From: DATARH01 sp963789255 | Lineage (GTDB): Bacteria > Pseudomonadota > Alphaproteobacteria > ATCC43930 > CGMCC-115725 | DNA length: 64,000 nt | Assembly: GCA_963789255.1 (NCBI GenBank) | Contig: CAWBJW010000001.1 | Location: 372,001-436,000, forward strand | Reading direction: 5' to 3' | In this document: piece by piece, positions 47,623 through 56,100 of the stretch | Numbering within the stretch: position 1 is the first letter of the stretch | How the letters are laid out: each line of letters starts with the position of its first letter | Notes under the pieces: model-generated | Databases searched by the model: none | Seen by the model: the letters and a program-made list of their open reading frames with translations, nothing else | Told to the model about the DNA's origin: nothing | Program-made: the position numbers and the translations under genes

Positions 47623-47673
47623 GCGTCCTTCGAGACGCTGAGGAGGCTGCGAAGCGGCCGTCTCGAAGGACGC
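47623..47673. repeat. short inverted repeat, GCGTCCTTCGAGACG family
   Basis: GCGTCCTTCGAGACGCTGAGG and GGCCGTCTCGAAGGACGC with a small loop; a compact version of the elements at 27125 and 41145. Confidence 0.85.
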
Positions 47674-47749
47674 AAGGCGGCTATCCAGTCCGGGCGGATC
47701 TGATTACGACCTCGAAAGCCGGGACGACATTAACCGAGAGGTATGGCAG

Positions 47750-48337
47750 GTGGCGGACACTCCTGGGCTCTTGATGCTGGTCGGCGCCGCGACGCCGCCC
47801 GGCCGGCTCGTCGCTGCGATCGCCGCGGCGGCAGAGGCGGCCCGCACCGGCGGCGGCGATGTTGCGGTCAACATCCTCAATCTCGCCGAGGTGCCGATCG
47901 ACACCTGCGACGGCCGCCCGCTCGACGCCTACGGCGCGGCGACGCGGCAAGCAGTTGCGCGGATCGCCGGCGCTGCAGCGGTCCTGATCGGCGCCCCGGT
48001 CTACCGGGCGAGCTTTCCGGGGGTGCTGAAAAACCTGCTCGACATCACCCCGGTCGAGGCGTTGCAAGGTAAGCCGGTCGGCATCGTCGCGATGGGCGGC
48101 TCGCCGCATCACTACCTTGCCGTCAACGGCCAGTTGCGGCAGGTGCTGGCCTGGTTCGGGGCGCTCGTCGCGCCGACCGGAATCTATCTCACCGGCGGCG
48201 ATTTCCGCGACGGCCAGTTGGCGTCCAACTCCGCCCGCAACGACCTCGCCACCCTGACCCGCACGCTGATAACGCTGGCGCGCCGGCTCGACCCGGCCGC
48301 GCTCGGCCCGCCGCCATTGGCCGCGAAATTTACCTGA
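47750..48337 (+). CDS. NAD(P)H-dependent FMN reductase (SsuE/MsuE type)
   Basis: 195 residues from a GTG at 47750, preceded by GAGAGG. Flavodoxin-like fold with an N-terminal phosphate loop (GAATPPGR, degenerate), GAPVYRASFPGVLKNLLD and PVGIVAMGGSPHHYLAV. SsuE-type reductases supply FMNH2 to two-component monooxygenases, and two such monooxygenases are encoded just upstream, so a functional link is likely. Gene intact. Confidence 0.85.
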   Translation: MADTPGLLMLVGAATPPGRLVAAIAAAAEAARTGGGDVAVNILNLAEVPIDTCDGRPLDAYGAATRQAVARIAGAAAVLIGAPVYRASFPGVLKNLLDITPVEALQGKPVGIVAMGGSPHHYLAVNGQLRQVLAWFGALVAPTGIYLTGGDFRDGQLASNSARNDLATLTRTLITLARRLDPAALGPPPLAAKFT

Positions 48338-48340
48338 TAC

Positions 48341-48415
<75 letters not shown>

Positions 48416-48493
48416 GTCCGCCCGATCCATATCATGAGGGGGGAGGGGGGTTGCAAGGACTTGCGCGCCGCCGCACGCCCGCAATCCCATCGG

Positions 48494-48525
48494 GATTGTT
48501 TCGTCGCTGCGCTCCTCGCAATGAC
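48494..48525. repeat. short intergenic repeat (TTTCGTCGCTGCGCTCCTCGC)
   Basis: GATTGTTTCGTCGCTGCG then CTCCTCGCAATGAC, one unit of a widespread alphaproteobacterial intergenic repeat, just before the thioredoxin gene. Confidence 0.6.
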
Positions 48526-48602
48526 AGCCCATTGCCGGCGGCGCTTGTCATCGCGCCGCCCCGCCGCCATGTTTTGCATTGCATCCCCGGGGAGAATACC
48601 GC

Positions 48603-49520
48603 ATGGCGAATGAACCTTTGATCGGCGGCGGCGTCGTCGCCGGCGCGGCGCCCGTCAAGGACGTGACCACGGCAACCTTCATGGCCGAGGTCGTCGATGC
48701 GTCGTTCGACCAGCCGGTCATCGTCGATTTCTGGGCGCCGTGGTGCGGGCCGTGCAAGCAATTGGGGCCGATCCTCGAAAAAATCGTGCGCGGCGCCAAC
48801 GGCGCGGTGCGCATGGTCAAGCTCGACATCGACAAAAACCCGGAAATCGCGCAGCAGATGCGCATCCAGTCGATCCCGGCGGTCTATGCCTTCAAGGATG
48901 GACGACCGGTCGACGGGTTTGTCGGCGCCCTGCCGGAAAGCCAGGTGCGGCAGTTCGTCGAGCGTCTCGGCGGCGGGCCGGGCGGGCCGTCGCCGATCGA
49001 AGAGGCGATGGCGATGGCCAGGGAAGCCGCGCAGAGCGGCGACCATGCCAGCGCCGCCGGGCTCTATTCGCAGATCCTGCAGCACGAGGCGGAGAACCCG
49101 GAGGCGCTCGCCGGGCTGGCGCGTGCGCTGATCGCGAAGGGCGAACTCGACAAGGCAACGCAGGTCCTCGACCGGGCGCCGAAGGAGACCGCCAAGCATG
49201 CTGAGATCGCCGCGGCCCGTTCGGCGCTCGAACTCGCCGAGCAGGCGCAGAAGGCGAAGGGCTCGCTTGGCACGCTGCGCGCCCGGATCGAGCACAACCC
49301 GGACGATCATGAGGCGCGCCTGGAGCTGGCGACCGCACTCTTCGGCGCGGGCGAGCGCGAGCCGGCGATCGACGAATTGCTGACCCTCTTCAAGCGCGAC
49401 CGCAACTGGGACGAGCAGGCGGCGCGGCGCCAGCTGGTCAAATTTTTCGAGGTCATGGGGCCGACCGACCCGTTGACCTTGAGCGCCCGGCGGCGACTGT
49501 CGTCGCTGATGTTCTCGTGA
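48603..49520 (+). CDS. thioredoxin / co-chaperone YbbN (CnoX)-type protein
   Basis: 305 residues from the ATG at 48603 behind GGGGAGAATACC. N-terminal thioredoxin domain with the active site FWAPWCGPCKQLGPIL (Cys48, Cys51) and a cis-Pro in SIPAVYAF. A C-terminal TPR-like region (about 135-300) has PEALAGLARALIAKGELDKA and an AELATALFGAG-type helix pair. CnoX proteins hold oxidatively damaged proteins and pass them to chaperones. Short gap to the LON-domain gene downstream. Confidence 0.92.
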   Translation: MANEPLIGGGVVAGAAPVKDVTTATFMAEVVDASFDQPVIVDFWAPWCGPCKQLGPILEKIVRGANGAVRMVKLDIDKNPEIAQQMRIQSIPAVYAFKDGRPVDGFVGALPESQVRQFVERLGGGPGGPSPIEEAMAMAREAAQSGDHASAAGLYSQILQHEAENPEALAGLARALIAKGELDKATQVLDRAPKETAKHAEIAAARSALELAEQAQKAKGSLGTLRARIEHNPDDHEARLELATALFGAGEREPAIDELLTLFKRDRNWDEQAARRQLVKFFEVMGPTDPLTLSARRRLSSLMFS

Positions 49521-49559
49521 GGGGCTTCTGATGGGGATGGGCATCGGGATGGGCATGGC

Positions 49560-50237
49560 ATGAGCGACCGGCCGAGCACGCGGGAGCCGATCGCGCTGCC
49601 CGAAGTGTTGCCGATCTTCCCGTTGACCGGGGTGCTGCTGTTGCCGCGCGGCCGGCTGCCGCTCAACATCTTCGAGCCGCGCTATCTGGCGATGACGCGC
49701 GATGCGCTCGGCGGCGAGCGCCTCGTGGGCATGGTCCAGCCGAGCGACCCGGCGAGGGACGGCGCTGGCGAGATGAACCCGCCAGTCTATCCGGTCGGCT
49801 GCGCCGGCCGCATCACGCAGTTCAGCGAGACCGACGACGGGCGCTATCTGATCACCCTGACCGGCGTGTCGCGCTTTCGCATCGCTAAGGAATTGCCGCT
49901 GCTCTCCGGCTATCGCCGGGTCGTCCCCGACTGGCGGCCCTTCGCCCATGACCGCGCCGCGCCGGGCGAGCCCGGCTTCGACCGCGAGCGGCTGATCCGC
50001 GGCCTCAGAAGCTATTTCGCGCAGCGCCAGATCGCGGCCGATTTCGAGGCGATCGAAAAGGCGCCGGGCGAGTATCTCGTCACCTCGATCGCGATGGCCT
50101 GCCCGTTCGCGCCGAGCGAGAAGCAGGCATTGCTCGAAGCCGCCGATCCCGACGCGCGGGCCGGGCTGTTGACGGCGCTCGTCGAAATGGCCGCGATCGA
50201 GCCGACGACCGAGGACAGCGGTGGCACGCGCCACTAA
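49560..50237 (+). CDS. LON peptidase substrate-binding domain protein
   Basis: 225 residues: the N-terminal LAN/LonN-like domain without the protease. Typical start LPEVLPIFPLTGVLLLPRGRLPLNIFEPRYLAM, then GRITQFSETDDGRYLITLTGVSRFRI. Function of the free-standing domain is not established. It sits in a tight run with the thioredoxin/TPR and Trm112 genes, often found together in alphaproteobacteria. Confidence 0.88.
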   Translation: MSDRPSTREPIALPEVLPIFPLTGVLLLPRGRLPLNIFEPRYLAMTRDALGGERLVGMVQPSDPARDGAGEMNPPVYPVGCAGRITQFSETDDGRYLITLTGVSRFRIAKELPLLSGYRRVVPDWRPFAHDRAAPGEPGFDRERLIRGLRSYFAQRQIAADFEAIEKAPGEYLVTSIAMACPFAPSEKQALLEAADPDARAGLLTALVEMAAIEPTTEDSGGTRH

Positions 50238-50249
50238 TTGGAGCCGGCG

Positions 50250-50468
50250 ATGGAAGAACCCTCCGACATCGACCCGAAACTCCTCGAAATCCTGGTCTGT
50301 CCGCTGACCAAGGCGCCGCTGCGCTATGACCGCGCGGCGCAGGAGCTGATCAGCGAGGAGGCCGGGCTCGCCTATCCGATCCGCGACGGCATCCCGATTA
50401 TGCTGGTCGACGAGGCGCGCCAGCTGCGTGAAGACGAGACCCCGGCAAAGCGCCTGCCGCCGCCGTGA
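50250..50468 (+). CDS. Trm112-family zinc-ribbon-like protein
   Basis: 72 residues from the ATG at 50250, preceded by GGAG. The family pattern DPKLLEILVCPLTKAPLRYD and LAYPIRDGIPIMLVDEAR is clear. Only one Cys of the usual metal site remains, as in many proteobacterial members. Trm112 homologues activate methyltransferases elsewhere; bacterial roles are unclear. Its stop overlaps the GTG of the next gene (GTGA). Confidence 0.88.
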   Translation: MEEPSDIDPKLLEILVCPLTKAPLRYDRAAQELISEEAGLAYPIRDGIPIMLVDEARQLREDETPAKRLPPP

Positions 50469-50839
50469 CCGACAGCGCGCCCTGGCCGGTCGAGCTGCGT
50501 TTGCGGCGCGCCGAAAAGCGGCTCGACATCGAATTCGATGACGGCAAGCGCTTCAGCCTGCCGGCCGAATATCTGCGGGTCGAGAGCCCGTCGGCCGAAT
50601 TGCAGGGCCACGGGCCGGGCGACAAGAAGATCATCGGCGAGCGCGCCCAGGTCGGCATCCTCGACCTCGAAGCGGTCGGCAATTACGCGGTCAGGATCAA
50701 GTTCGACGATTTGCACGACACCGGCATTTTTTCCTGGGACTACCTCTACCAGCTCGGCGTCGAACAGCATAAGCGCTGGCACGACTACCTCGCCGCCCTC
50801 GCCGCCAAGGGCCTCAGCCGCGAGCCGAAGCGGGGGTGA
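50465..50839 (+). CDS. DUF971 (gamma-butyrobetaine hydroxylase-like N-terminal) protein
   Basis: 124 residues from a GTG at 50465 overlapping the Trm112 stop. DUF971 pattern: PVELRLRRAEKRLDIEFDDG, PAEYLRVESPSAELQGHG, VGNYAVRIKFDDLHDTGIFSW. Free-standing members are widespread near Fe-S or cell-envelope genes, but their role is unknown. Translationally coupled to the Trm112 gene. Confidence 0.88.
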   Translation: MTDSAPWPVELRLRRAEKRLDIEFDDGKRFSLPAEYLRVESPSAELQGHGPGDKKIIGERAQVGILDLEAVGNYAVRIKFDDLHDTGIFSWDYLYQLGVEQHKRWHDYLAALAAKGLSREPKRG

Positions 50840-50878
50840 GGCATCGCCGAGGCCGAAGTCCCCGATGTTGCGGCAGGA

Positions 50879-50968
50879 GTAGGATGGGTTGAGCGGTAGC
50901 GAAACCCATCAAAGCCTGGACCGCAAGCCAGCATCGCGACGGGTTTCGCTGCGCTCAACCCATCCTAC
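50879..50968. repeat. palindromic repeat GTAGGATGGGTTGAGC / GCTCAACCCATCCTAC
   Basis: Outer arms are exact complements, about 16 bases each, with inner AGCGAAACCCATC and GATGGGTTTCGCT-like arms. It supplies the last codons and the stop of the UbiH-like gene on the minus strand. Confidence 0.9.
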
Positions 50969-52202
50969 GAGTTCGCTGTTGGCCTCCTACACACTCCTCC
51001 CCCCGCGCTAACCGCGGGCGGTCGCCGAGCGTGCCCATTGCGTGGCGCATCAGGAGGCGCTTCACGGGCGGCAGGCGGTGGACCACGGCGAGGCCGAGGT
51101 CGCGGGCGAGGCGCATGGGCGGGATCGTGTTCGAGAAGAGGCAGTTGAGGCCGTCGGTCACGGCGGCGAGGAGGAGCGCGTCGGCGCGGCGCCGGCGCTG
51201 GTATTGCTCCAGGACCAATTCGTCGCCGATGTCGAGGCCGAGGCGGCGCGCGTCGACGATCAGTTCGGCCAGCACGGCGACGTCGCGGATCGCGATGTTG
51301 AGGCCCTGGCCGGCGATCGGGTGGATGACATGGGCGGCCTCGCCGACGAGCGCGAGGCGCCGCGCGACATAGCGCTCGGCCTGCAGCAGCCCGAGCGGGT
51401 AGGACGAGCGCGGCCCGACCGGCTCGATCTCCCCGAGGAAATCGCCGAAGCGGGCGCGCAATTCGGCGGCGAACTCGGCCTCCGGCAATGCCAGCAGGCG
51501 CGACGCGAGGTCGGCATGCTCGGTCCACACAATGGAAGAACGGTTCCCGGTCATCGGCAATATCGCGAACGGGCCGGACGGCAGGAAATGCTCGACCGCG
51601 ATGCCGGCGTGCGGGCGGGCATGCGCCACGGTCGTGACGATGCCGGTCTGCTGGTAGCGCCATTCGACCGCGCGGATCCCGGCTGCATGGCGCAGCGGCA
51701 AGTCCCTGCCGTCGGCGGCGGCGACGAGCCGCGTCCGCAACCGCCGGCCGTCGCCGAGCACCGCGACCGCGCCGGTCTCGCTCGCCTCCACCGCGGCGAT
51801 ACGATGCGGCGCGAGCAGCTTCAAATTCGGCAGGGCGCGGGCGCGCTCCAAGAGGGCGCGGCGCAACACCCGGTTCTCGACGATGTAGCCGAGCGGCGCA
51901 TCGCCCGCCAGATCGCGCAAATCGTAATGCAGGAACAAGGGAAAATCATCGTCGGCGACGCGGATCTCGCGGATCGGCTCGGCCTCGGCCGCGAACTCCG
52001 GCCACAGCCCGATGCCGTCGAACACCAGGCGCGAGCCGTAGGCGATCGCCGAGGTGCGGCCGTCGAAGCCCGGCATCAGCATCGCCGCCGGGTCCTGCGG
52101 ATCGATCACCGCGACCTCGAGCCCGGCGCTGGCGCAGGCGAGGCCGAGCAGCATCCCGCTCAACCCGGCGCCCGCGATCACCAGCTCGGCATCATCGGCC
52201 AT
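50955..52202 (-). CDS. FAD-dependent ubiquinone-biosynthesis hydroxylase (UbiH/UbiF/Coq6 family)
   Basis: 415 residues from the ATG at 52202. N-terminal FAD loop VIAGAGLSGMLLGLACASAGLEVAV, the DG-type motif in LVAAADGRDLPLRH, and GEAAHVIHPIAGQGLNIAIRDVAVLAEL, which typify this family. It hydroxylates the ring of demethoxyubiquinone-type intermediates; which carbon cannot be told. The last codons (RRMG, then TGA) are encoded by a palindromic repeat, so the natural end is probably altered. Divergent from the aminotransferase gene. Confidence 0.9.
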   Translation of the reverse strand: MADDAELVIAGAGLSGMLLGLACASAGLEVAVIDPQDPAAMLMPGFDGRTSAIAYGSRLVFDGIGLWPEFAAEAEPIREIRVADDDFPLFLHYDLRDLAGDAPLGYIVENRVLRRALLERARALPNLKLLAPHRIAAVEASETGAVAVLGDGRRLRTRLVAAADGRDLPLRHAAGIRAVEWRYQQTGIVTTVAHARPHAGIAVEHFLPSGPFAILPMTGNRSSIVWTEHADLASRLLALPEAEFAAELRARFGDFLGEIEPVGPRSSYPLGLLQAERYVARRLALVGEAAHVIHPIAGQGLNIAIRDVAVLAELIVDARRLGLDIGDELVLEQYQRRRRADALLLAAVTDGLNCLFSNTIPPMRLARDLGLAVVHRLPPVKRLLMRHAMGTLGDRPRLARGEECVGGQQRTRRMG

Positions 52203-52273
52203 CAGTGAGGCATCCTTCCGCGACAGGCGGCAATCGCGTAGTGTTCTTCGCCTTTTGCCCCCGGGACGCAACC

Positions 52274-53467
52274 GTGCCGCTCAACCCGCAGCTCGACACC
52301 CTCAGCGACTATCCGTTCGAGGCGTTGCGCACCCTGCTCAACCCGGTGACCCCGGTCGTCAACGATGTGCCGATCCTGATGTCGGTCGGCGAGCCGCAGC
52401 ATCAGCCGCCGGCGCTCTTGACCGAGACCCTCGCCGCGCACGCCCACGAGTGGAACAAATACCCGCCGATGGCCGGCACCCCGGAACTGCGCCAGGCGAT
52501 CGTCAACTGGCTCGGCCGCCGCTACCGGCTGCCGGAAGGCGCGCTCGATCCCGACCGTCACATCCTCACCCTCGCCGGCACCAAGGAAGGGCTCTATCTG
52601 TTGGCGGGCCTTGTCGTGCCGCGCCGCAAAGCCGGCAAGCGCCCGATCGTCCTGGTGCCCAACCCGTATTACCTCGTCTACAACGGCGCGGCGACGATGG
52701 CCGGGGCCGACGCGGTGTTTCTCGACGCGACACGGGAGAACGGCTTCATGCCCGATCTCGCCGCGATCCCGCGCGAGGTTCTCGAGCGCACCGCATTGTT
52801 CTATCTGTGCTCGCCGGCCAACCCGCAGGGCACGATCGCCAGTTCAGATTACTTGAAACAGGCGATCGCGCTGGCACGCCGCTGGGATTTCGTGCTGGCG
52901 GTCAACGAGTGCTATGCCGAAATCTACGACCGGGTGCCGCCGCCCGGCGCGCTGGAGGCCTGCGCCGCGCTGGGCCAAGGCTTCGAGCAGGTCGTCGTGT
53001 TCCATTCGCTGTCGAAGCGGTCGAGCGCGGCGGGGCTGCGCTCCGGTTTCGTCGCGGGCGACCCGCGCCTCGTCGGGCATTACCGGCATCTGCGCGACTA
53101 TGGCGGGTGCCAGGTGCCGTTGCCGATCCAATGGGCGGCGACCGCGCTGTGGCGCGACGAGGCGCATGTCGAGGAAAACCGCGCGCGCTATCGCCGCAAA
53201 TTCGACATCGCCGAAGCGGCGCTCGGCGGCCAATTCGGGTTCTACCGGCCCGATGGCGGGTTCTTTCTGTGGCTCGATGTCGGCGACGGCGAGGCGGCCA
53301 CCGTGCGGCTGTGGCGCGATGCGGCGGTCCGGGTCCTGCCGGGCGGCTATACCGCGCGGGCATCCGCCGGCAGGGTCAATCCGGGCAGCAAATATATTCG
53401 CTTGGCGATCGTTCATGACGAGGCCACGCTGGACGCTGCGTTCGCGCGGATCGGGCGCGTGTTGTAG
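52274..53467 (+). CDS. class I/II pyridoxal-phosphate aminotransferase (DapC-like)
   Basis: 397 residues from a GTG at 52274; an ATG 69 bases upstream is in frame but less conserved. Fold-type I features: NPYYLVYNGAATMAGA, SPANPQGT, NECYAEIYD and the PLP lysine in FHSLSKRSSAAGLRSGF. The pattern matches the branch of succinyldiaminopimelate aminotransferases (DapC) annotated near ftsK in alphaproteobacteria, but specificity is not proved. It transfers amino groups using PLP in the cytoplasm. Confidence 0.85.
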   Translation: MPLNPQLDTLSDYPFEALRTLLNPVTPVVNDVPILMSVGEPQHQPPALLTETLAAHAHEWNKYPPMAGTPELRQAIVNWLGRRYRLPEGALDPDRHILTLAGTKEGLYLLAGLVVPRRKAGKRPIVLVPNPYYLVYNGAATMAGADAVFLDATRENGFMPDLAAIPREVLERTALFYLCSPANPQGTIASSDYLKQAIALARRWDFVLAVNECYAEIYDRVPPPGALEACAALGQGFEQVVVFHSLSKRSSAAGLRSGFVAGDPRLVGHYRHLRDYGGCQVPLPIQWAATALWRDEAHVEENRARYRRKFDIAEAALGGQFGFYRPDGGFFLWLDVGDGEAATVRLWRDAAVRVLPGGYTARASAGRVNPGSKYIRLAIVHDEATLDAAFARIGRVL

Positions 53468-53541
53468 CGGGATGCGGGGGGCACCGGCCGGGGGGTCGGC
53501 CGGGGTCCTCAGCCTCGATTGAGGGATTGGGGGCAAGGGGG

Positions 53542-56037
53542 ATGCCCAGAACGGCGCAGTTGGCAATTCATGGCGTCGGCCATCGCTGGCGCGGTTGGCG
53601 TGGTTGGCGCGAGGGGTTCGGCGGCGTCAGCCGGCGGCTTTTCGAGGGGCTCGGCGCCGCGCTGGTACTGGCGAGCCTCCTGTTGCTGCTCGCCTTATTG
53701 ACCTACAGCCCGGGCGACGCCTCGCTCGACACCGCGGCAGATGCGGCGCCGCGCAATTATCTCGGACATAACGGCGCGCTGTTCGCCGATGCGTTGGTGC
53801 AGAGCGTCGGGCTGGCCGCCTATCTGGTTCCGGCGGTGCTGCTCGGCTGGGCCTTCCGCCTGATGCTGCAGCGCCCAATTCGCCGGCCGGCGCGCGGCAT
53901 CGGGCTGCTGGTGCTGGCGCTCGTGTTCGGCGCAGCGGCCTGCTCGATCCTGCACCCGCATCTGGCATTGCCGGCCGGCGCCGGCGGGGTGGTCGGATGG
54001 GTGGTGCTGGGCCTGGTAGAGCGTGCCGGCCTCGGCACCCTCGCCTTGCCATTGGCGATGGCGGCCGCCGCGCTGGTCGCGTTGCTGCTGCTGTCGATCA
54101 TCGGGCTGTCGGCGGGCGACTGGCGCGATTTGGGCAGCGGCGCCGGCCGCGGCGCCGGCCGGGTTGCCCGCGCCTCGGGGCGCGGCACGGCGGCGGCGGC
54201 TTCATTCGGCCTGCGGCTGTTCTGGCAATGGCGGCAGGCCCGGCGCGCGGCGGGGACCGACCAGGGCGACCGGTTGGCCCGGATCGTCGCCGGTCGCGGT
54301 CCGCGCCCGCAGCCGCATCCGAGGCGGTCCGCGCCAACCGCGCTGCCCGACCGGCGCGAGCCGCAGTTCGGCCCGGGCGCGGTGCCGATGCCCGCCGGCC
54401 GGCCGCCCGACCCGGTCGGCGAAACCGGGAATGCGGCCGGACGGCTCGTCCGCCTGGTCATGCCGCGGGCGAAGCCGTCGGCGCCGGGCAGGCGCGCCGA
54501 GCAGGAATTGCAGCCGGCGCTCGATCTGGTGCCCGACGAGGAGCCGCTGCTGCCGCCGCTCGGCCTCCTGGTCAAGCCGCCGGCGGTCAAGACCGCGTCG
54601 GTCGACGAGGAGGCATTGGCCAAGAACGCCCGCATGCTTGAAGCGGTGCTCGAGGATTTCGGCGTGCGCGGCCAGATCGTCCAGGTCCGTCCCGGCCCGG
54701 TCGTCACGCTCTACGAGCTCGAGCCGGCGCCGGGGATCAAGGCGTCGCGGGTCATCGGGCTGGCCGACGACATCGCGCGCTCGATGAGCGCCATTTCGGT
54801 GCGCGTCGCGGTCGTGCCCGGCCGCACCGTCATCGGCATCGAACTGCCCAACCTCAAGGCCGAGACCGTGTACCTGCGCGAGCTGCTCGATAGTCCGGCT
54901 TACGAACAGCATGCCGGGCGGCTGGTTCTCGGCCTCGGCAAGGACATCGGCGGCGAGCCGGTCATCGCCGATCTGGCGCGCATGCCGCATCTGCTGATCG
55001 CCGGCACCACCGGTTCGGGCAAGTCGGTCGGCATCAATACGATGATCCTCTCGGTGCTCTACCGGATGCCGCCCGAGCGCTGCAAATTCATTATGGTCGA
55101 TCCCAAGATGCTGGAATTGTCGGTCTATGACGGCATCCCGCATCTGCTCGCGCCGGTCGTCACCGACCCGAAAAAGGCGGTGCTCGCGCTGAAATGGACG
55201 GTGCGCGAGATGGAGAGCCGCTATCAGAAGATGTCGAAGCTCGGCGTGCGCAACATCGAGGGCTTCAATGCAAGGCTGCGCGAGGCGGCGGCCAAGGGCG
55301 AGAACCTCATCCGCAAGGTGCAGACCGGGTTCGACCCGGAAACGGGGCAGCCGGTGTTCGAGGAACAGCCGTTCGACGCCACCGAATTGCCGCTGATCGT
55401 CGTCGTCGTCGACGAGATGGCCGATCTGATGCTGGTCGCCGGCAAGGACATCGAGGCGGCGATCCAGCGCCTCGCGCAGATGGCGCGGGCCGCCGGCATC
55501 CACATCATCATGGCGACCCAGCGGCCCTCGGTCGATGTCATCACCGGCACGATCAAGGCCAATTTCCCGACGCGGATCAGCTTTCAGGTCACCTCCAAGA
55601 TCGACAGCCGCACGATCCTGGGAGAAGGCGGCGCCGAACAGCTGCTGGGGCGCGGCGACATGCTGTACATGGCGGGCGGCGGCCGCGTCACCCGGGTGCA
55701 CGGCCCGTTCGTCTCCGACGAGGAAGTCGAGCGCGTCGTCTCGTTCCTCAAGACCCGCGGCGAGCCCGACTATATCGAGGAGATCACCGAGGACGACGGC
55801 GGCCCCATCGATCCGTTCGGCGCCGACGACGAGGCCGGCTCGGGCGACGGCCTCTACGACCAGGCCGTGGCGCTCGTCTGCCGCGAGCGCAAGGCCTCGA
55901 CCAGCTTTGTCCAGCGCCACCTGCAGATCGGCTACAACCGCGCCGCCCGCCTCATCGAGAAGATGGAAGGCGAGGGCGTCGTCAGCCCCGCCAACCACGT
56001 CGGCAAGCGCGAAGTGCTGGCGCCGCCGGGCCGGTGA
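53542..56037 (+). CDS. ftsK: DNA translocase FtsK
   Basis: 831 residues from the ATG at 53542 behind CAAGGGG. Four or five transmembrane segments (about 30-200), a Pro/Arg-rich linker, then the motor: Walker A LLIAGTTGSGKSVGINTM, FIMVDPKMLELSVYDGIPHL, Walker B LIVVVVDEMADLM, and ATQRPSVDVITGTIKANFPTRISFQV with RGDMLYM. The C-terminal winged-helix gamma domain (STSFVQRHLQIGYNRAARLIEKME) reads KOPS polarity sequences. FtsK moves the chromosome ends to the septum and activates XerCD. Normal length, intact. Confidence 0.97.
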   Translation: MPRTAQLAIHGVGHRWRGWRGWREGFGGVSRRLFEGLGAALVLASLLLLLALLTYSPGDASLDTAADAAPRNYLGHNGALFADALVQSVGLAAYLVPAVLLGWAFRLMLQRPIRRPARGIGLLVLALVFGAAACSILHPHLALPAGAGGVVGWVVLGLVERAGLGTLALPLAMAAAALVALLLLSIIGLSAGDWRDLGSGAGRGAGRVARASGRGTAAAASFGLRLFWQWRQARRAAGTDQGDRLARIVAGRGPRPQPHPRRSAPTALPDRREPQFGPGAVPMPAGRPPDPVGETGNAAGRLVRLVMPRAKPSAPGRRAEQELQPALDLVPDEEPLLPPLGLLVKPPAVKTASVDEEALAKNARMLEAVLEDFGVRGQIVQVRPGPVVTLYELEPAPGIKASRVIGLADDIARSMSAISVRVAVVPGRTVIGIELPNLKAETVYLRELLDSPAYEQHAGRLVLGLGKDIGGEPVIADLARMPHLLIAGTTGSGKSVGINTMILSVLYRMPPERCKFIMVDPKMLELSVYDGIPHLLAPVVTDPKKAVLALKWTVREMESRYQKMSKLGVRNIEGFNARLREAAAKGENLIRKVQTGFDPETGQPVFEEQPFDATELPLIVVVVDEMADLMLVAGKDIEAAIQRLAQMARAAGIHIIMATQRPSVDVITGTIKANFPTRISFQVTSKIDSRTILGEGGAEQLLGRGDMLYMAGGGRVTRVHGPFVSDEEVERVVSFLKTRGEPDYIEEITEDDGGPIDPFGADDEAGSGDGLYDQAVALVCRERKASTSFVQRHLQIGYNRAARLIEKMEGEGVVSPANHVGKREVLAPPGR

Positions 56038-56100
56038 AGCGCCGCACTCGATCCGTCAATAAGCGGCTGCACAATGGGGCACGAGCTGCGCAGCCCAGCC

